Shown one piece after another: positions 41,764-50,883 of a stretch of 64,000 nucleotides of DNA. The stretch lies in contig NZ_WJXB01000007.1 of the NCBI RefSeq assembly GCF_009664975.1, forward strand, positions 248,001 through 312,000, written 5' to 3'. The position numbers and the translations under genes were made by a program. The notes below the pieces were generated by a model that was not told the origin of the DNA, ran no database searches, and saw nothing but the letters and a program-made list of their open reading frames with translations. The stretch's first letter is position 1; the number at the start of each line of letters is the position of its first letter. Source of the stretch: Paenibacillus monticola (lineage in GTDB: Bacteria > Bacillota > Bacilli > Paenibacillales > Paenibacillaceae).

Positions 41764-42804
41764 CTAAGCTAACCCAAAGGCATGCACCAGCAGGAAACCC
41801 AGAACTGAAAGCAATACAGAGCCGATGAGCCCCGCCAGAAAGGGCTTTTTGCCCAGTCGACGGAAAGTAGCAATGTCCACACCGAGTCCAAGTCCCGCCA
41901 TAGCTATTGCTAGTAGAAAATATGCCAGGACTATGACCCCTTCTGTTACTGGTGCCGGCACTAGCCCTAATGTATTCACGCCGCTCATGAACAGAAATCC
42001 GAGAATAAACCAGGGTACCGGAATCTCTCTCCACTTTACTCCTGTAGACTGCCCCGCTTCCTTACGCTGCTTATACCCATGCCAGATTCCGATCACCAGT
42101 GCAATCGGAACAAGCATAGCCACGCGCGTCAGTTTAACAATAACCGCCAAATCAACAGCTTGTTGGCCACCTGGAGCAGCCGCAGCAATTACATGCGCGA
42201 TCTCATGCAAAGTTCCACCGGCAAAGATTCCATATCCCGCAGCACTTAAACCTAAGATTGGATACAGCATGGTGTATATAAGTGTAAATATCGTCCCCAA
42301 AATCGCAACAGTAGCCGCACCTACCGCCGTTTCAGCATCACTCGCCTTGATCTGCGGGGAAATCGCCACCACCGCGGCAGCGCCGCAGATCGCTGTTCCG
42401 CAAGCTGTTAGCACTCCCAGCTTCTTATCAATCTTAAGCCAGCGGCTTAGTCCATATACTGTGACCAGTGTGAATACAATATTAGTTACCGCAATTGCAA
42501 ATACCTTAGGTCCTGCCTGAGCGATATCGAATATGTTAAGTTTCATGCCCAGTAGAATAATCCCAAATCTCAATAGCCGTTTACTGGAAAAACTGATGCC
42601 TACCCTGGTATATTGAGGCACTCCAATAAATGCCCTAAACAGAATCCCCAGCAGAATCGCCAGTACAAGCTGACCCATAATACTTAGAAAAGGCAGTAGT
42701 GCCAGATATTTCGCTGCTATTGCGAGAAGTAAGGTCAAACCTACTCCTTGTCCAAAGCCAATGTTCTTTTGACGATTACTTACGGTTTCAAGTTGAATTC
42801 CCAT
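41764..42804 (-). CDS. YeiH-family (UPF0324) membrane transporter
   Basis: About 346 residues, roughly ten membrane helices (for example LTLLLAIAAKYLALLPFLSI, LVLAILLGILFRAFIG, TVEGVIVLAYFLLAIAMAGL-type segments). Family blocks: SSKRLLRFGIILLGMKLNIF, LTACGTAICGAAAVVAISPQ and FAGGTLHEIAHVIAAA. YeiH-like proteins are suggested exporters of sulfate or related anions. Start ATG 42804 has GAGGAG 8 bases upstream; the GTG at 42813 does not. Divergent from a LysR gene, as yeiH and yeiE are in E. coli. Confidence 0.88.
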   Translation of the reverse strand: MGIQLETVSNRQKNIGFGQGVGLTLLLAIAAKYLALLPFLSIMGQLVLAILLGILFRAFIGVPQYTRVGISFSSKRLLRFGIILLGMKLNIFDIAQAGPKVFAIAVTNIVFTLVTVYGLSRWLKIDKKLGVLTACGTAICGAAAVVAISPQIKASDAETAVGAATVAILGTIFTLIYTMLYPILGLSAAGYGIFAGGTLHEIAHVIAAAAPGGQQAVDLAVIVKLTRVAMLVPIALVIGIWHGYKQRKEAGQSTGVKWREIPVPWFILGFLFMSGVNTLGLVPAPVTEGVIVLAYFLLAIAMAGLGLGVDIATFRRLGKKPFLAGLIGSVLLSVLGFLLVHAFGLA

Positions 42805-42910
42805 CCTTCTCACTCCTCATCGCTATGCATAACTCGCGTTATTTATAGCTTCACTATAAGAGAAAAAGAGGAGGAAGTGAAATACGACTTCGCTATCTTT
42901 ATCATTACAA

Positions 42911-42936
42911 ATACTTATGATTAATCATATAAGTAT
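42911..42936. promoter_or_regulatory. Dyad in the yeiH/lysR intergenic region (candidate LysR site)
   Basis: ATACTTAT (42911-42918) and ATAAGTAT (42929-42936) are perfect complements, enclosing the inner palindrome ATGATTAATCAT. It lies between divergent genes, where LysR proteins bind T-n11-A type dyads. Confidence 0.6.
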
Positions 42937-42998
42937 GCTAAAATAACATCATACAGGTCGTATTATAACATAATATCAACTAATAATGAGGGATACTG

Positions 42999-43898
42999 AT
43001 GATAGTGGATGCATTGCGAGTGTTCGTTACGGTGGCGGAGCAGCGGCATTTCTCCAAAGCGGGGGTGCTTTTGAATCTGTCTCAACCGGGGGTTAGTCTG
43101 CATATTAGAAATCTCGAGCATGAGCTTGGTGCAAAATTGCTGCATCGTTCTCCCAAACAAGTGCGCCTGACTGAAGCCGGAGATATCTTGTACAAACATG
43201 CCAAACAAATATTGGCTCATTACCAAGAAGCAAGCCAGGAAATTCAGATGCTGCAGGATGAAGTTACGGGCAGTATACATATTGGAGCCAGCTTTACCAT
43301 CGGGGAATATATTTTGCCAGGGAAGCTTGCGGAGTTTGCCGGGCAATTTCCGCAAGTTGACCTACAGGTTACTATTGGCAACACTGAAGAGATCATTGCA
43401 GCAGTCCGTTCTAACCAACTGGATATCGGGTTTATTGAAGGGGAGACACAGGATGCTGAGCTGAGTGTAATCCCTTATATGAAGGATGAGCTGATCATCG
43501 TCGCCCCTTCTAATCATCCGCTGTCGGAGAACGTCGTTGTAGAACAAGAGTTGCTACAGAATCAGATTTGGGTACTGCGGGAGCATGGTTCAGGAACCCG
43601 CGCCTTTAGCGATCATTTTATGCAGGCGGCCGGTATTTCCAGCAAACGCTCTTATGTCTTTAACAGCAGCCAAGGCGTCAAAGAAGCGGTAGCTGCTGGT
43701 CTTGGTATAGCCATGCTCTCCAGATGGATTGTCCGCAAAGAACTGGCGAGCGGTGAGATTCTTGAGCTGCGGATCAGACACCGCCATCTGGAACGAAACT
43801 TTTCCATGATCCGTCATAAAGAAAGTTCATCTTCAATGGCGCTAACTGTATTTATCCAAAAACTGTTTACCCAACCTTCTATTGAGCGTAATAAATGA
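42999..43898 (+). CDS. LysR-family regulator (CysL/YeiE-like)
   Basis: 299 residues. Winged helix DALRVFVTVAEQRHFSKAGV, NLSQPGVSLHIRNLEHELGA, then a periplasmic-binding-like effector domain (GASFTIGEYILPGKLAEF, DIGFIEGETQDAELSVIPY, VKEAVAAGLGIAMLSRWIV). This group contains regulators of sulfur assimilation and of yeiH-type transporters. Divergent from the transporter, which is its probable target. The stop is followed after 14 bases by the convergent hrtA-like gene. Confidence 0.9.
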   Translation: MIVDALRVFVTVAEQRHFSKAGVLLNLSQPGVSLHIRNLEHELGAKLLHRSPKQVRLTEAGDILYKHAKQILAHYQEASQEIQMLQDEVTGSIHIGASFTIGEYILPGKLAEFAGQFPQVDLQVTIGNTEEIIAAVRSNQLDIGFIEGETQDAELSVIPYMKDELIIVAPSNHPLSENVVVEQELLQNQIWVLREHGSGTRAFSDHFMQAAGISSKRSYVFNSSQGVKEAVAAGLGIAMLSRWIVRKELASGEILELRIRHRHLERNFSMIRHKESSSSMALTVFIQKLFTQPSIERNK

Positions 43899-43912
43899 GG
43901 CATGGTTTGGGA

Positions 43913-44611
43913 CTAATGTACAGTTACCAAACTTTTTTTCTCGATTAAGTGACCCTCTTCCAGATATAGCACCCGATCACACCACTCTAACATGCGTTCG
44001 TCATGGGTCACCATAACCGCAGCCTTGCCTTCACTTTTCACTTCGTCAGCGATCATGCGTACTACCTCTCGGCCGCGATTGAAATCCAAGCTTGCAGTTG
44101 GCTCATCGGCGAATAGAATAGCTGGTTTATTCATCCAAGCTCTGGCGATCGCTACACGCTGTTTCTCGCCACCGGACAGCTGTTCTGGATAACGATCACG
44201 CCGCTCCCAAATCTCTAGCCGTTTCAATAAATAAGCAGCCCGCTGCTTGGCTTCCCTCGTATCCAGCTTCGCAAGTCTGGCTACATAGAGCAGCTGTTCT
44301 TCTACCTTTAGGTAGGGAAGTAGTTGCGCGCTTTGGAACATAAACCCAATCTTCTCTAGCCGCAGCTTGGTCAACTCACCCTTATCTTTATTCGTTAGCG
44401 ATTCGCCATCAATGAAAATTTCGCCGCTAGTCGGCGTGAGCAGCGCACCTGCTGCTGACAGAAACGTGCTTTTCCCCGATCCCGAGGGACCCAGAACAGC
44501 GACAAATTCGCCTTCATTCACTTGCAGATTCAGGTTACTCAATACAGATAGCGTTGAATCCCCATCACCGTAGGTTTTGGTCACTTGTTTCATTAATAGT
44601 TTCGCACTCAT
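43913..44611 (-). CDS. hrtA: ABC transporter ATP-binding protein, probable heme exporter HrtA
   Basis: 232 residues with all ABC motifs: Walker A GPSGSGKST near residue 40, Q-loop FMFQSAQLLPYL, signature LSGGEKQRVAIA near residue 142, Walker B ILFADEPTASLD and switch His in VMVTHDERM. It belongs to the MacB/LolD group that pairs with FtsX-like permeases. Its ATG overlaps the stop of the permease gene by 4 bases (ATGA). I call it HrtA because the permease resembles HrtB and an HssR-type direct repeat precedes the operon. A different MacB-type substrate remains possible. Confidence 0.8.
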   Translation of the reverse strand: MSAKLLMKQVTKTYGDGDSTLSVLSNLNLQVNEGEFVAVLGPSGSGKSTFLSAAGALLTPTSGEIFIDGESLTNKDKGELTKLRLEKIGFMFQSAQLLPYLKVEEQLLYVARLAKLDTREAKQRAAYLLKRLEIWERRDRYPEQLSGGEKQRVAIARAWMNKPAILFADEPTASLDFNRGREVVRMIADEVKSEGKAAVMVTHDERMLEWCDRVLYLEEGHLIEKKSLVTVH

Positions 44612-45726
44612 GCGCCAGTCCTCCCAATTGCTTCTAATGCATCTACTTTAGCCACTTTGGCAACCGAGATCAGTGCGCCTAGCAGTGACATGGCTACGAA
44701 CAAACAGCTAGTCAATATAATCGTCGAGGCATCCAGCTGGAACGGCATAGATTCCGGAAGAGCCCTATTCATCCCAAAGGTTAGCAGCAAGCTGATACAC
44801 AGACTGGCAACAGACAAAATCATAACCTGCCCCACTACGCTCCAGGCCAGATATGACATCTTGGTCCCCATCGCCTTCAGAATCCCGAATTGGCTAGTCT
44901 TTTGAATCGTAATGACGTAGAAGAAGACGGCCAATACAAATGCGGCAATTACAAACAGGAACACGATCATCATCAGCAATGAATTCTGCTCTGCCGAATA
45001 ACCGGGGATACTGGAAATGGCTTGTTTTTGCGTAATCACTTCTACATTATCCAATTGTCCGGTAATCTCCTTCACCTGACCGGTATCAGCATGGAGTGCT
45101 ATCACATTATAGGGAACAGACTGCGCTTCAGCAGCGCCTTGGCCTACTCCCTGTTTCATTTCCTGCCAGTCTCTGTTATTAATAAACACCACGGGTGTAT
45201 GGCTGTAGGAGCTATCCTGAACAAAACCAGCAACCTTCCAGCTCATTCCGGAGGCCTGATCACGAATTGTGCTGCCTATAGTAATCCCCGATTGCTCCAG
45301 TTTCTGGTCAACGATGACACTGCCTTGCGATTCATTGGAAATCCCTTCACCCTGGATCACTTTAGGCGCCAGCATGCCGTCCATATCGACTGCAAAAAAA
45401 GTGATGTCAGCCTTCACATCAGCATCGGCCGCAGTAATTGTGCTCATCTGTACCGCGAGTGGGGTTGCATTCTTATCACCAACGACCGCGCGAGCAGCCT
45501 TGAGCTCCGCATCATTTAGCTGGGAACGTCTGAAGGTATGATCCGCATCTCCCTGCACCACATAATAATTCGAGGGCATATTCTCGATGGCTGAGATATT
45601 AGCATAGGCTAATCCCCTAGCCAGCCCTGTTACAAACAGGACCAGAAATGAGACCAAGAGCAAAATGACCAGTATCAGCATATATCTCGCTTTGGAATGT
45701 CTGATCTCCCTTAAAGCTAAAAACAT
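44608..45726 (-). CDS. hrtB: FtsX-like ABC permease, probable heme exporter HrtB
   Basis: 372 residues. N-terminal helix MFLALREIRHSKARYMLILV and following LLLVSFLVLFVTGLARGLAY, extracytoplasmic domain of about 200 residues (YYVVQGDADHTFRRSQLND), then three C-terminal helices (MMIVFLFVIAAFVLAVFFYV, ILKAMGTKMSYLAWSVVGQV, ILTSCLFVAMSLLGALISVA). This one-plus-three topology is that of MacB/HrtB permeases, which extrude membrane-associated heme. First gene of the operon; upstream lies an HssR-like direct repeat. Gene order is permease then ATPase. Confidence 0.8.
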   Translation of the reverse strand: MFLALREIRHSKARYMLILVILLLVSFLVLFVTGLARGLAYANISAIENMPSNYYVVQGDADHTFRRSQLNDAELKAARAVVGDKNATPLAVQMSTITAADADVKADITFFAVDMDGMLAPKVIQGEGISNESQGSVIVDQKLEQSGITIGSTIRDQASGMSWKVAGFVQDSSYSHTPVVFINNRDWQEMKQGVGQGAAEAQSVPYNVIALHADTGQVKEITGQLDNVEVITQKQAISSIPGYSAEQNSLLMMIVFLFVIAAFVLAVFFYVITIQKTSQFGILKAMGTKMSYLAWSVVGQVMILSVASLCISLLLTFGMNRALPESMPFQLDASTIILTSCLFVAMSLLGALISVAKVAKVDALEAIGRTGA

Positions 45727-45771
45727 AAAACCACTCCTCCAAATTTCTGTATAACCATAGTTTAGAGAGCG

Positions 45772-45791
45772 AACATGAACGGAGTATGAAT
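45772..45791 (-). promoter_or_regulatory. HssR-like direct repeat upstream of hrtB
   Basis: On the minus strand ATTCATACT-CC-GTTCATGTT is a 9-bp direct repeat with a 2-base gap. It matches the HssR recognition pattern known from Staphylococcus aureus (GTTCATATT, two bases, GTTCATATT) at 15 of 18 positions. It is about 46 bases before the hrtB start. Confidence 0.65.
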
Positions 45792-45888
45792 AATGAATTA
45801 CAAAAGTTAACTCCTTTTAAATTCATCAATGTTATACTAGTAGTTAAACGGAACATTAGAGAACATTCAGTGTTCGATAATCTAATTC

Positions 45889-45922
45889 ATGCCCGCTAAT
45901 ACTTCGATTAGCGGGCATTTTA
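45889..45922 (+). terminator. Terminator-like hairpin in the leader of the hybrid kinase gene
   Basis: ATGCCCGCTAAT (45889-45900), loop ACTTCG, ATTAGCGGGCAT (45907-45918), then TTTTATG: a perfect 12-bp stem. It lies between a likely -10 (TATACT at 45833) and the kinase ribosome binding site at 45953, where no gene ends on the + strand, so it may attenuate kinase transcription or insulate it. An upstream GAACATTCAGTGTTC dyad (45861-45875) accompanies it. Confidence 0.7.
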
Positions 45923-45964
45923 TGTTGTTACTTTTTAATATTTGTAATCATAGGAGGAAATCAG

Positions 45965-48694
45965 TTGCCCCGATATAATGCTTGGAGTATTCAGACTAAA
46001 ATCATTTCCGGATTTCTTATTATTATTGGTTGTCTGGCCATATATACAATGGTTGTACATAGCCAAATATACTCCAAGCAAAATGAAGTAAACGTTATTA
46101 CGATTCATGACCGTGAGGTTACAAGTCTTACCAACCAGATCGAAAAAAGTGTTCTGGACATGGAGGACGGGGTACGAGGCTATGTGATTACGGGTGATCT
46201 ACTCTATCTTGAACCGTATACCCGCGGTAAGACACAGTGGCAGGAATACTTTAATCAGTTATATGAAGTCATAGCTACAGATTCATTCGGAATTCAAAGA
46301 CTGCAAGCGGTTAAACTTAATATAGAAAACTGGATCGCGCAAAATGTTGATCCTATCATTCTGTTAAAAAAAAATAATGATGAGGTAGGGATTGCCAAAT
46401 CCTTCAGTAACGGCGCGGGTATACAACAGGTCGATCAAATTCGCCAGCAGTTTGACACGTTTAGGCAAGATGAGAATCAATCTACAGACAATCGCATCAC
46501 AGCGCAGAAGAAAAGCAATAATACTTTAATCGCCTTTTTATATATATTTGCTCTAGTTGTTGCGAGTATTGCCATTCTTATCTCAATAGTTCTTTCTCGT
46601 ACCATTCTGAATACGCTGCGGAAAGCAACTTCTACGATAAACGGGATAGCCTTATCCAATGACAATTTGGAAGAAAGAATTATTGTGACTACAAAGGACG
46701 AAATCGGGGATTTGGCCCATGCGACCAATCTGCTTCTGGATAGTCATCAGCATCAGTATTGGATACAGACACAGACCTCTGAATTTGCCGAGATGTACCA
46801 AGGAATTGAGGATACCGTTGAATTGGCCGATCGTTTCCTAACGAAAGTATCCGCTATCTTAAACGGGCAATACGGGGCCATCTATCTTTTTCAGGATAAC
46901 AAAAGCATATTGATCAAAGCGGCTTCCTATGCGGGTGACGGATCAAATATCGGTAAACAAAGCTTTCGGGTGGGAGACGGCCTGGTTGGACAATGCGCTA
47001 AGGAAAAGAAAATCATCCATATCAATCAAATTCCTGAAGAGTATATCAAAATCGAATCTGGACTAGGTGAGTCCAAACCTAGACATATTCTGTTAGTACC
47101 TGTAGTACATCAGGGTAACCTACAGGCTGTGCTCGAAATCGCTTCCATGGAAGAGTTCACTGTGCATCAGCTTCGACTGCTTGATAATCTCCTCTTGCCT
47201 TTCGCGGCGGCGGCTGAAGTCGTAAGATCCCGCATGGAAATTGACCGTTTATACTCGGAATCCCAAATTCTTAATAATGAATTGCAACTGCATGCCAAAG
47301 AAACACAGGAACAAGCAGAAGAACTCCAAGTTCAGTCAGAAGAGCTTAGATTGAAGTCGGAAGAACTCCAGTCTATTAATAGTCAAATGCAAGAGCAACG
47401 CAATCATGCTCAAGCGAAGACTGCAGAAGCTGAAGAAGCAAGGGCAGAAATGCAGCTATATGCAGAACAACTTAAGGTCAGCTCCCAATATAAATCTGAA
47501 TTTCTGGCGAATATGTCGCATGAGTTGCGTACACCACTCAATAGTATGCTCGTCTTCTCTCAATTCCTGAAAGAAAACAACAATCACACCTTAACCGATG
47601 ATGAATTGCTATATGCAGGATATATCCAGAATTCAGGAAATGATCTATTGTCATTGATTAACGACATTCTTGACCTATCCAAAGTAGAGTCTGGAAAAAT
47701 GGAGCCTAATATTGACGCTATTAACTTATCTGAAATGCCACAGATCATGGAACAACACTTCTCCGAGCTGGCCGCCCGCAAAGGACTTGAGTTTGCTGTT
47801 ATCCTCCACCCGGATACACCCAACCTAATGTTTACAGATGAACAGCGCTTGCAGCAAATTCTGAAGAACTTAATCTCTAACGCTATTAAGTTCACAACCA
47901 TAGGTAAAGTGGAAATAACGATTCGTAAAGCCGTTTTGTCTGCTGAGCATTTGGAGATGCAAATTGACAATTCCAATGAAGTCATTAGTTTTGCCGTGCG
48001 GGATACTGGACTCGGAATTCCTAAGGATAAATATGAGCTGATCTTTGAATCTTTTCAACAGGCAGATGGAACCATTGAGCGTAATTACGGAGGAACCGGA
48101 CTTGGGTTATCCATATCCAACCAATTAACAACTCTATTGGGAGGTTCTCTCCTACTCGAAAGTGAATTAGGCGTTGGGAGTATCTTTACTTTGTATCTTC
48201 CTTCCTTATCCAGCGACTTCGAGCCTTTCGAGGCAGCTCCAACGGTGGAGATTTTAAGTTCACCCGTGACTGTGCAACAAGAGATTCAGGAGTTACTCCC
48301 TTCCGAAGGAAGCGAAGTATTTCAAGGAAAAAGAGTCCTTATTGTCGATGATGACAAACGTAATGCTATTGCTTTAACGGTGCCTTTGACGCAAAGAGGA
48401 ATGAAAGTATTTGTCGCCGATTCAGGAAAGGCATGCATCAACATTCTCGAACAGGAAAAAATGGACATTGTCCTTATGGACATCATGATGCCGGAGATGA
48501 ATGGATATCAAGTGATGGACTGGATTCGCAATACTCTGCAGGATGCGAATCTGCCTATTATTGCTGTCACTGCAAAAGCGATGAATCAGGATAGGGAAAA
48601 GAGTCTGGCCGCAGGCGCCTCTGACTATCTAAGTAAGCCGATTCAGATGAATCAACTCTTCTCACTTATGCGTGTATGGTTAAACAAATCATGA
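45965..48694 (+). CDS. Hybrid sensor histidine kinase: CHASE3-HAMP-GAF-HisKA-HATPase-REC
   Basis: 909 residues. Helix 1 (TKIISGFLIIIGCLAIYTMV), CHASE3 sensor about residues 35-180 (EDGVRGYVITGDLLYLEPY), helix 2 (FLYIFALVVASIAILISIVL), HAMP, GAF about 270-420 (GQYGAIYLFQDNKSILIKAA), and a coiled coil (EQAEELQVQSEELRLKSEEL). HisKA follows with FLANMSHELRTPLNSML, then HATPase (LKNLISNAIKFT, DTGLGIP, GGTGLGLSI) and a C-terminal receiver (VLIVDDDKRNAIALT, IVLMDIMMPEMNGYQ, SDYLSKPIQ). TTG start 45965 has AGGAGG 7 bases upstream. It overlaps cheR by 4 bases. The architecture resembles chemotaxis or developmental hybrid kinases. Confidence 0.92.
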   Translation: MPRYNAWSIQTKIISGFLIIIGCLAIYTMVVHSQIYSKQNEVNVITIHDREVTSLTNQIEKSVLDMEDGVRGYVITGDLLYLEPYTRGKTQWQEYFNQLYEVIATDSFGIQRLQAVKLNIENWIAQNVDPIILLKKNNDEVGIAKSFSNGAGIQQVDQIRQQFDTFRQDENQSTDNRITAQKKSNNTLIAFLYIFALVVASIAILISIVLSRTILNTLRKATSTINGIALSNDNLEERIIVTTKDEIGDLAHATNLLLDSHQHQYWIQTQTSEFAEMYQGIEDTVELADRFLTKVSAILNGQYGAIYLFQDNKSILIKAASYAGDGSNIGKQSFRVGDGLVGQCAKEKKIIHINQIPEEYIKIESGLGESKPRHILLVPVVHQGNLQAVLEIASMEEFTVHQLRLLDNLLLPFAAAAEVVRSRMEIDRLYSESQILNNELQLHAKETQEQAEELQVQSEELRLKSEELQSINSQMQEQRNHAQAKTAEAEEARAEMQLYAEQLKVSSQYKSEFLANMSHELRTPLNSMLVFSQFLKENNNHTLTDDELLYAGYIQNSGNDLLSLINDILDLSKVESGKMEPNIDAINLSEMPQIMEQHFSELAARKGLEFAVILHPDTPNLMFTDEQRLQQILKNLISNAIKFTTIGKVEITIRKAVLSAEHLEMQIDNSNEVISFAVRDTGLGIPKDKYELIFESFQQADGTIERNYGGTGLGLSISNQLTTLLGGSLLLESELGVGSIFTLYLPSLSSDFEPFEAAPTVEILSSPVTVQQEIQELLPSEGSEVFQGKRVLIVDDDKRNAIALTVPLTQRGMKVFVADSGKACINILEQEKMDIVLMDIMMPEMNGYQVMDWIRNTLQDANLPIIAVTAKAMNQDREKSLAAGASDYLSKPIQMNQLFSLMRVWLNKS

Positions 48695-49506
48695 TTGATC
48701 TTATCCTTGAAACGATTCATCGGTTAAGCGGATTTGATTATAGCAACTATAACCGCAATCATATTGAGAGACGTCTGAATTTACGAATGAGTCTGGAAGG
48801 ATTCACTGATCTTACTGTATTACTAAATGAAATAAACCTTAACCCTCTGCTGTTGAATACAATTTTGAATGATTTTTCGATTCAAGTCACTACCATGTTC
48901 AGAGATCCTTTGTTTTTTCTTGATTTCCGTAGAAATGTAATCCCTATATTGAAGCTTTTTCCAGAAATCTACGTGTGGCATGCGGGTTGTTCAACAGGGG
49001 AAGAGGCGTATTCCATGGCCATTTTGCTTAAAGAAGAAGGTTTACTGGAGAGAGCCAGAATTTATGCCACAGATATCAGTGAAGAGGCGATTAGCAAAGC
49101 CCGAATGGGTAAATTCTCTCTCTATCGCATGAAAAATTACAGCAAAAACTATTCTGCTGCAGGTGGAGAAATAGATTTTTCAGAATACTATAGTACGGAT
49201 GATAAGTATGCTTATTTCGATCCATCTATAACTAACTCTATTTACTTTCATCAACATAATCTCGTGGTAGATGGTTCAATTAATGAATTCCATGTCATAC
49301 TGTGCCGAAATGTTTGTATCTACTTTAATTCATCTTTACAAAAGCATGTTCATCAATTATTTCATGCCAGCTTGCACAATGAAGGATTCTTATGTTTGGG
49401 TGATCAAGAATCCATAATCTCATTGGAAAGTAAAAAATACTTTCAGGAATTCGACGCTAAGCGCAAAATCTATAAGAAAAATGATCACTTCAGATCTGGT
49501 TCATGA
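48691..49506 (+). CDS. CheR-type protein-glutamate methyltransferase
   Basis: About 271 residues. N-terminal helical CheR domain (FDYSNYNRNHIERRLNLRMS), the loop with TTMFRDPLFFLDFRRNVIP, SAM motif I VWHAGCSTGEEAYSMAILLK near residue 100, IYATDISEEAISKARMG, and FHVILCRNVCIYFNSSLQKH. It methylates glutamates of receptors or kinases with SAM. No chemoreceptor, CheB or CheA is nearby, so its partner is probably the hybrid kinase it overlaps. ATG 48691 overlaps the kinase stop (ATGA); an in-frame ATG at 48676 is less likely. The stop abuts the convergent hssS stop with no gap. Confidence 0.87.
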   Translation: MIDLILETIHRLSGFDYSNYNRNHIERRLNLRMSLEGFTDLTVLLNEINLNPLLLNTILNDFSIQVTTMFRDPLFFLDFRRNVIPILKLFPEIYVWHAGCSTGEEAYSMAILLKEEGLLERARIYATDISEEAISKARMGKFSLYRMKNYSKNYSAAGGEIDFSEYYSTDDKYAYFDPSITNSIYFHQHNLVVDGSINEFHVILCRNVCIYFNSSLQKHVHQLFHASLHNEGFLCLGDQESIISLESKKYFQEFDAKRKIYKKNDHFRSGS

Positions 49507-50883
49507 TTACAACATGGCAAGTGTGACCGTAAAGCTTGTACCTAGTCCCATCGTGCTTGAGACTTCAATGGAGCCATTATGTGCTTCAACGATTTTCTGG
49601 GCAATAGCAAGCCCCAGGCCACTGCTGTTACTATCGCTTGTACGCGCCCGGTCGACTTTGTAGAATCGGTCAAAAATCATCGGTAACTCTTCTGCAGGAA
49701 TGCCTTCACCATCGTCTGTTACCGTTACCACACAGTTCCCATTCGCAAGAATGGAAGTTACAACAATAGATCCGCCAGCAGGCGTATATTTAATAGCATT
49801 GGACAATAGATTCATCCACACTTGATACAGCAAATTGGAGTCCCCTTGAAGCGTAAGATCTGTTAGGTTTAAGCGTACGGCCAACTGCTTTTCCGTAAGT
49901 CTCCACTCCATAATCTGCACAACCTGGCGCAGCTGTGCCCGCAAATCAAAAGTCTGCTTCTGCAGAGCATTCGCATCATAATCAAGGGATGACAACGTAA
50001 GGAGCTGTTTACTAAGCATCGACAGGCGATGGCTTTCCTCGTCAATAATGGAGAGGTATTGCAGCCGCTGCGCTTCAGGTAAATCAGCTTCCTTAAGTGC
50101 ATGGGCAAAGCCTTGGATAGAGGTGAGCGGAGATTCGATTTCATGAGATACATTGGCAACAAAATCCTGCCGTGCCCGATTCGTCCGTTCCAGCTCCTGA
50201 CCCATAATCATAAAGTGTGTAGCCAGCTGACCAATCTCATCACTCCGCCGCGTGTTCAGCTTAATATCATATCTACCTTTGGAGATCCGCTTGGTAGCCG
50301 CAGTAAGTCTGGTTATCGGTCTAACCACATGCAATACAGCGATCATCACAAAACCTAAGCTGAACAATATAGTAAAACCGATAATTACCGCAAAAAAGAC
50401 CCGCAATTCACCAAACTGTACCTCAGCATCCGGACGCATAAATAAGGCATAGGTTTGGTTATTAAGATAGATAGGCACACCTATCGTATTGCTCAATTGA
50501 TTGTCAAAAAAACCGGTGACAAAGGCTTTGCTCGGAAATTCACCAACCCCATGATATACTTCTCCGCTCAGTACCTTTTGCAATTGCAAAGTACTCAAAT
50601 CCTTTTCACGAAAAGGCATTCCATAGAAACTTTCAATCCCTTGGTCATTTGTTAAATATATCTTGTAGCCCAGCGAAGCTACACTCAATAGATATTCATT
50701 CATTGCGTCTGGATGGGCTTCGATAAAGTGCTGCAGCTCTATGGCCATTCCGGTAAGCTTTGCATCGTTCTTAGGCTTGATTTGAGCTTGATAATTCAGG
50801 TTGGCTACCAAAAATCCCAGCATGCTGCTGATTATAATCACTGAACAAAAGACAAGACACATTCTTACATATAAGGACTTCAT
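49507..50883 (-). CDS. hssS: Sensor histidine kinase, probable heme sensor HssS
   Basis: 458 residues. Helix 1 (MCLVFCSVIIISSMLGFLVA), sensor of about 130 residues, helix 2 (VFFAVIIGFTILFSLGFVMI), HAMP (KRISKGRYDIKLNTRRSDEI), HisKA with FVANVSHEIESPLTSIQGFA, and HATPase (WMNLLSNAIKYT, VTDDGEGIP, SSGLGLAIAQKI). The SHEIxSPLTSIxGFA block is the form seen in HssS rather than the general SHELRTP. HssS signals heme excess to HssR, which induces HrtAB. It follows hssR with an ATGA overlap. The hrtAB-like genes are about 4-7 kb away. Confidence 0.82.
   Translation of the reverse strand: MKSLYVRMCLVFCSVIIISSMLGFLVANLNYQAQIKPKNDAKLTGMAIELQHFIEAHPDAMNEYLLSVASLGYKIYLTNDQGIESFYGMPFREKDLSTLQLQKVLSGEVYHGVGEFPSKAFVTGFFDNQLSNTIGVPIYLNNQTYALFMRPDAEVQFGELRVFFAVIIGFTILFSLGFVMIAVLHVVRPITRLTAATKRISKGRYDIKLNTRRSDEIGQLATHFMIMGQELERTNRARQDFVANVSHEIESPLTSIQGFAHALKEADLPEAQRLQYLSIIDEESHRLSMLSKQLLTLSSLDYDANALQKQTFDLRAQLRQVVQIMEWRLTEKQLAVRLNLTDLTLQGDSNLLYQVWMNLLSNAIKYTPAGGSIVVTSILANGNCVVTVTDDGEGIPAEELPMIFDRFYKVDRARTSDSNSSGLGLAIAQKIVEAHNGSIEVSSTMGLGTSFTVTLAML

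Noticed and set aside
41825-42520. 231-residue + strand frame
   Set aside because: Antisense to the YeiH-like transporter; the Pro/Ser/Thr-rich sequence is a complement artefact of hydrophobic codons.
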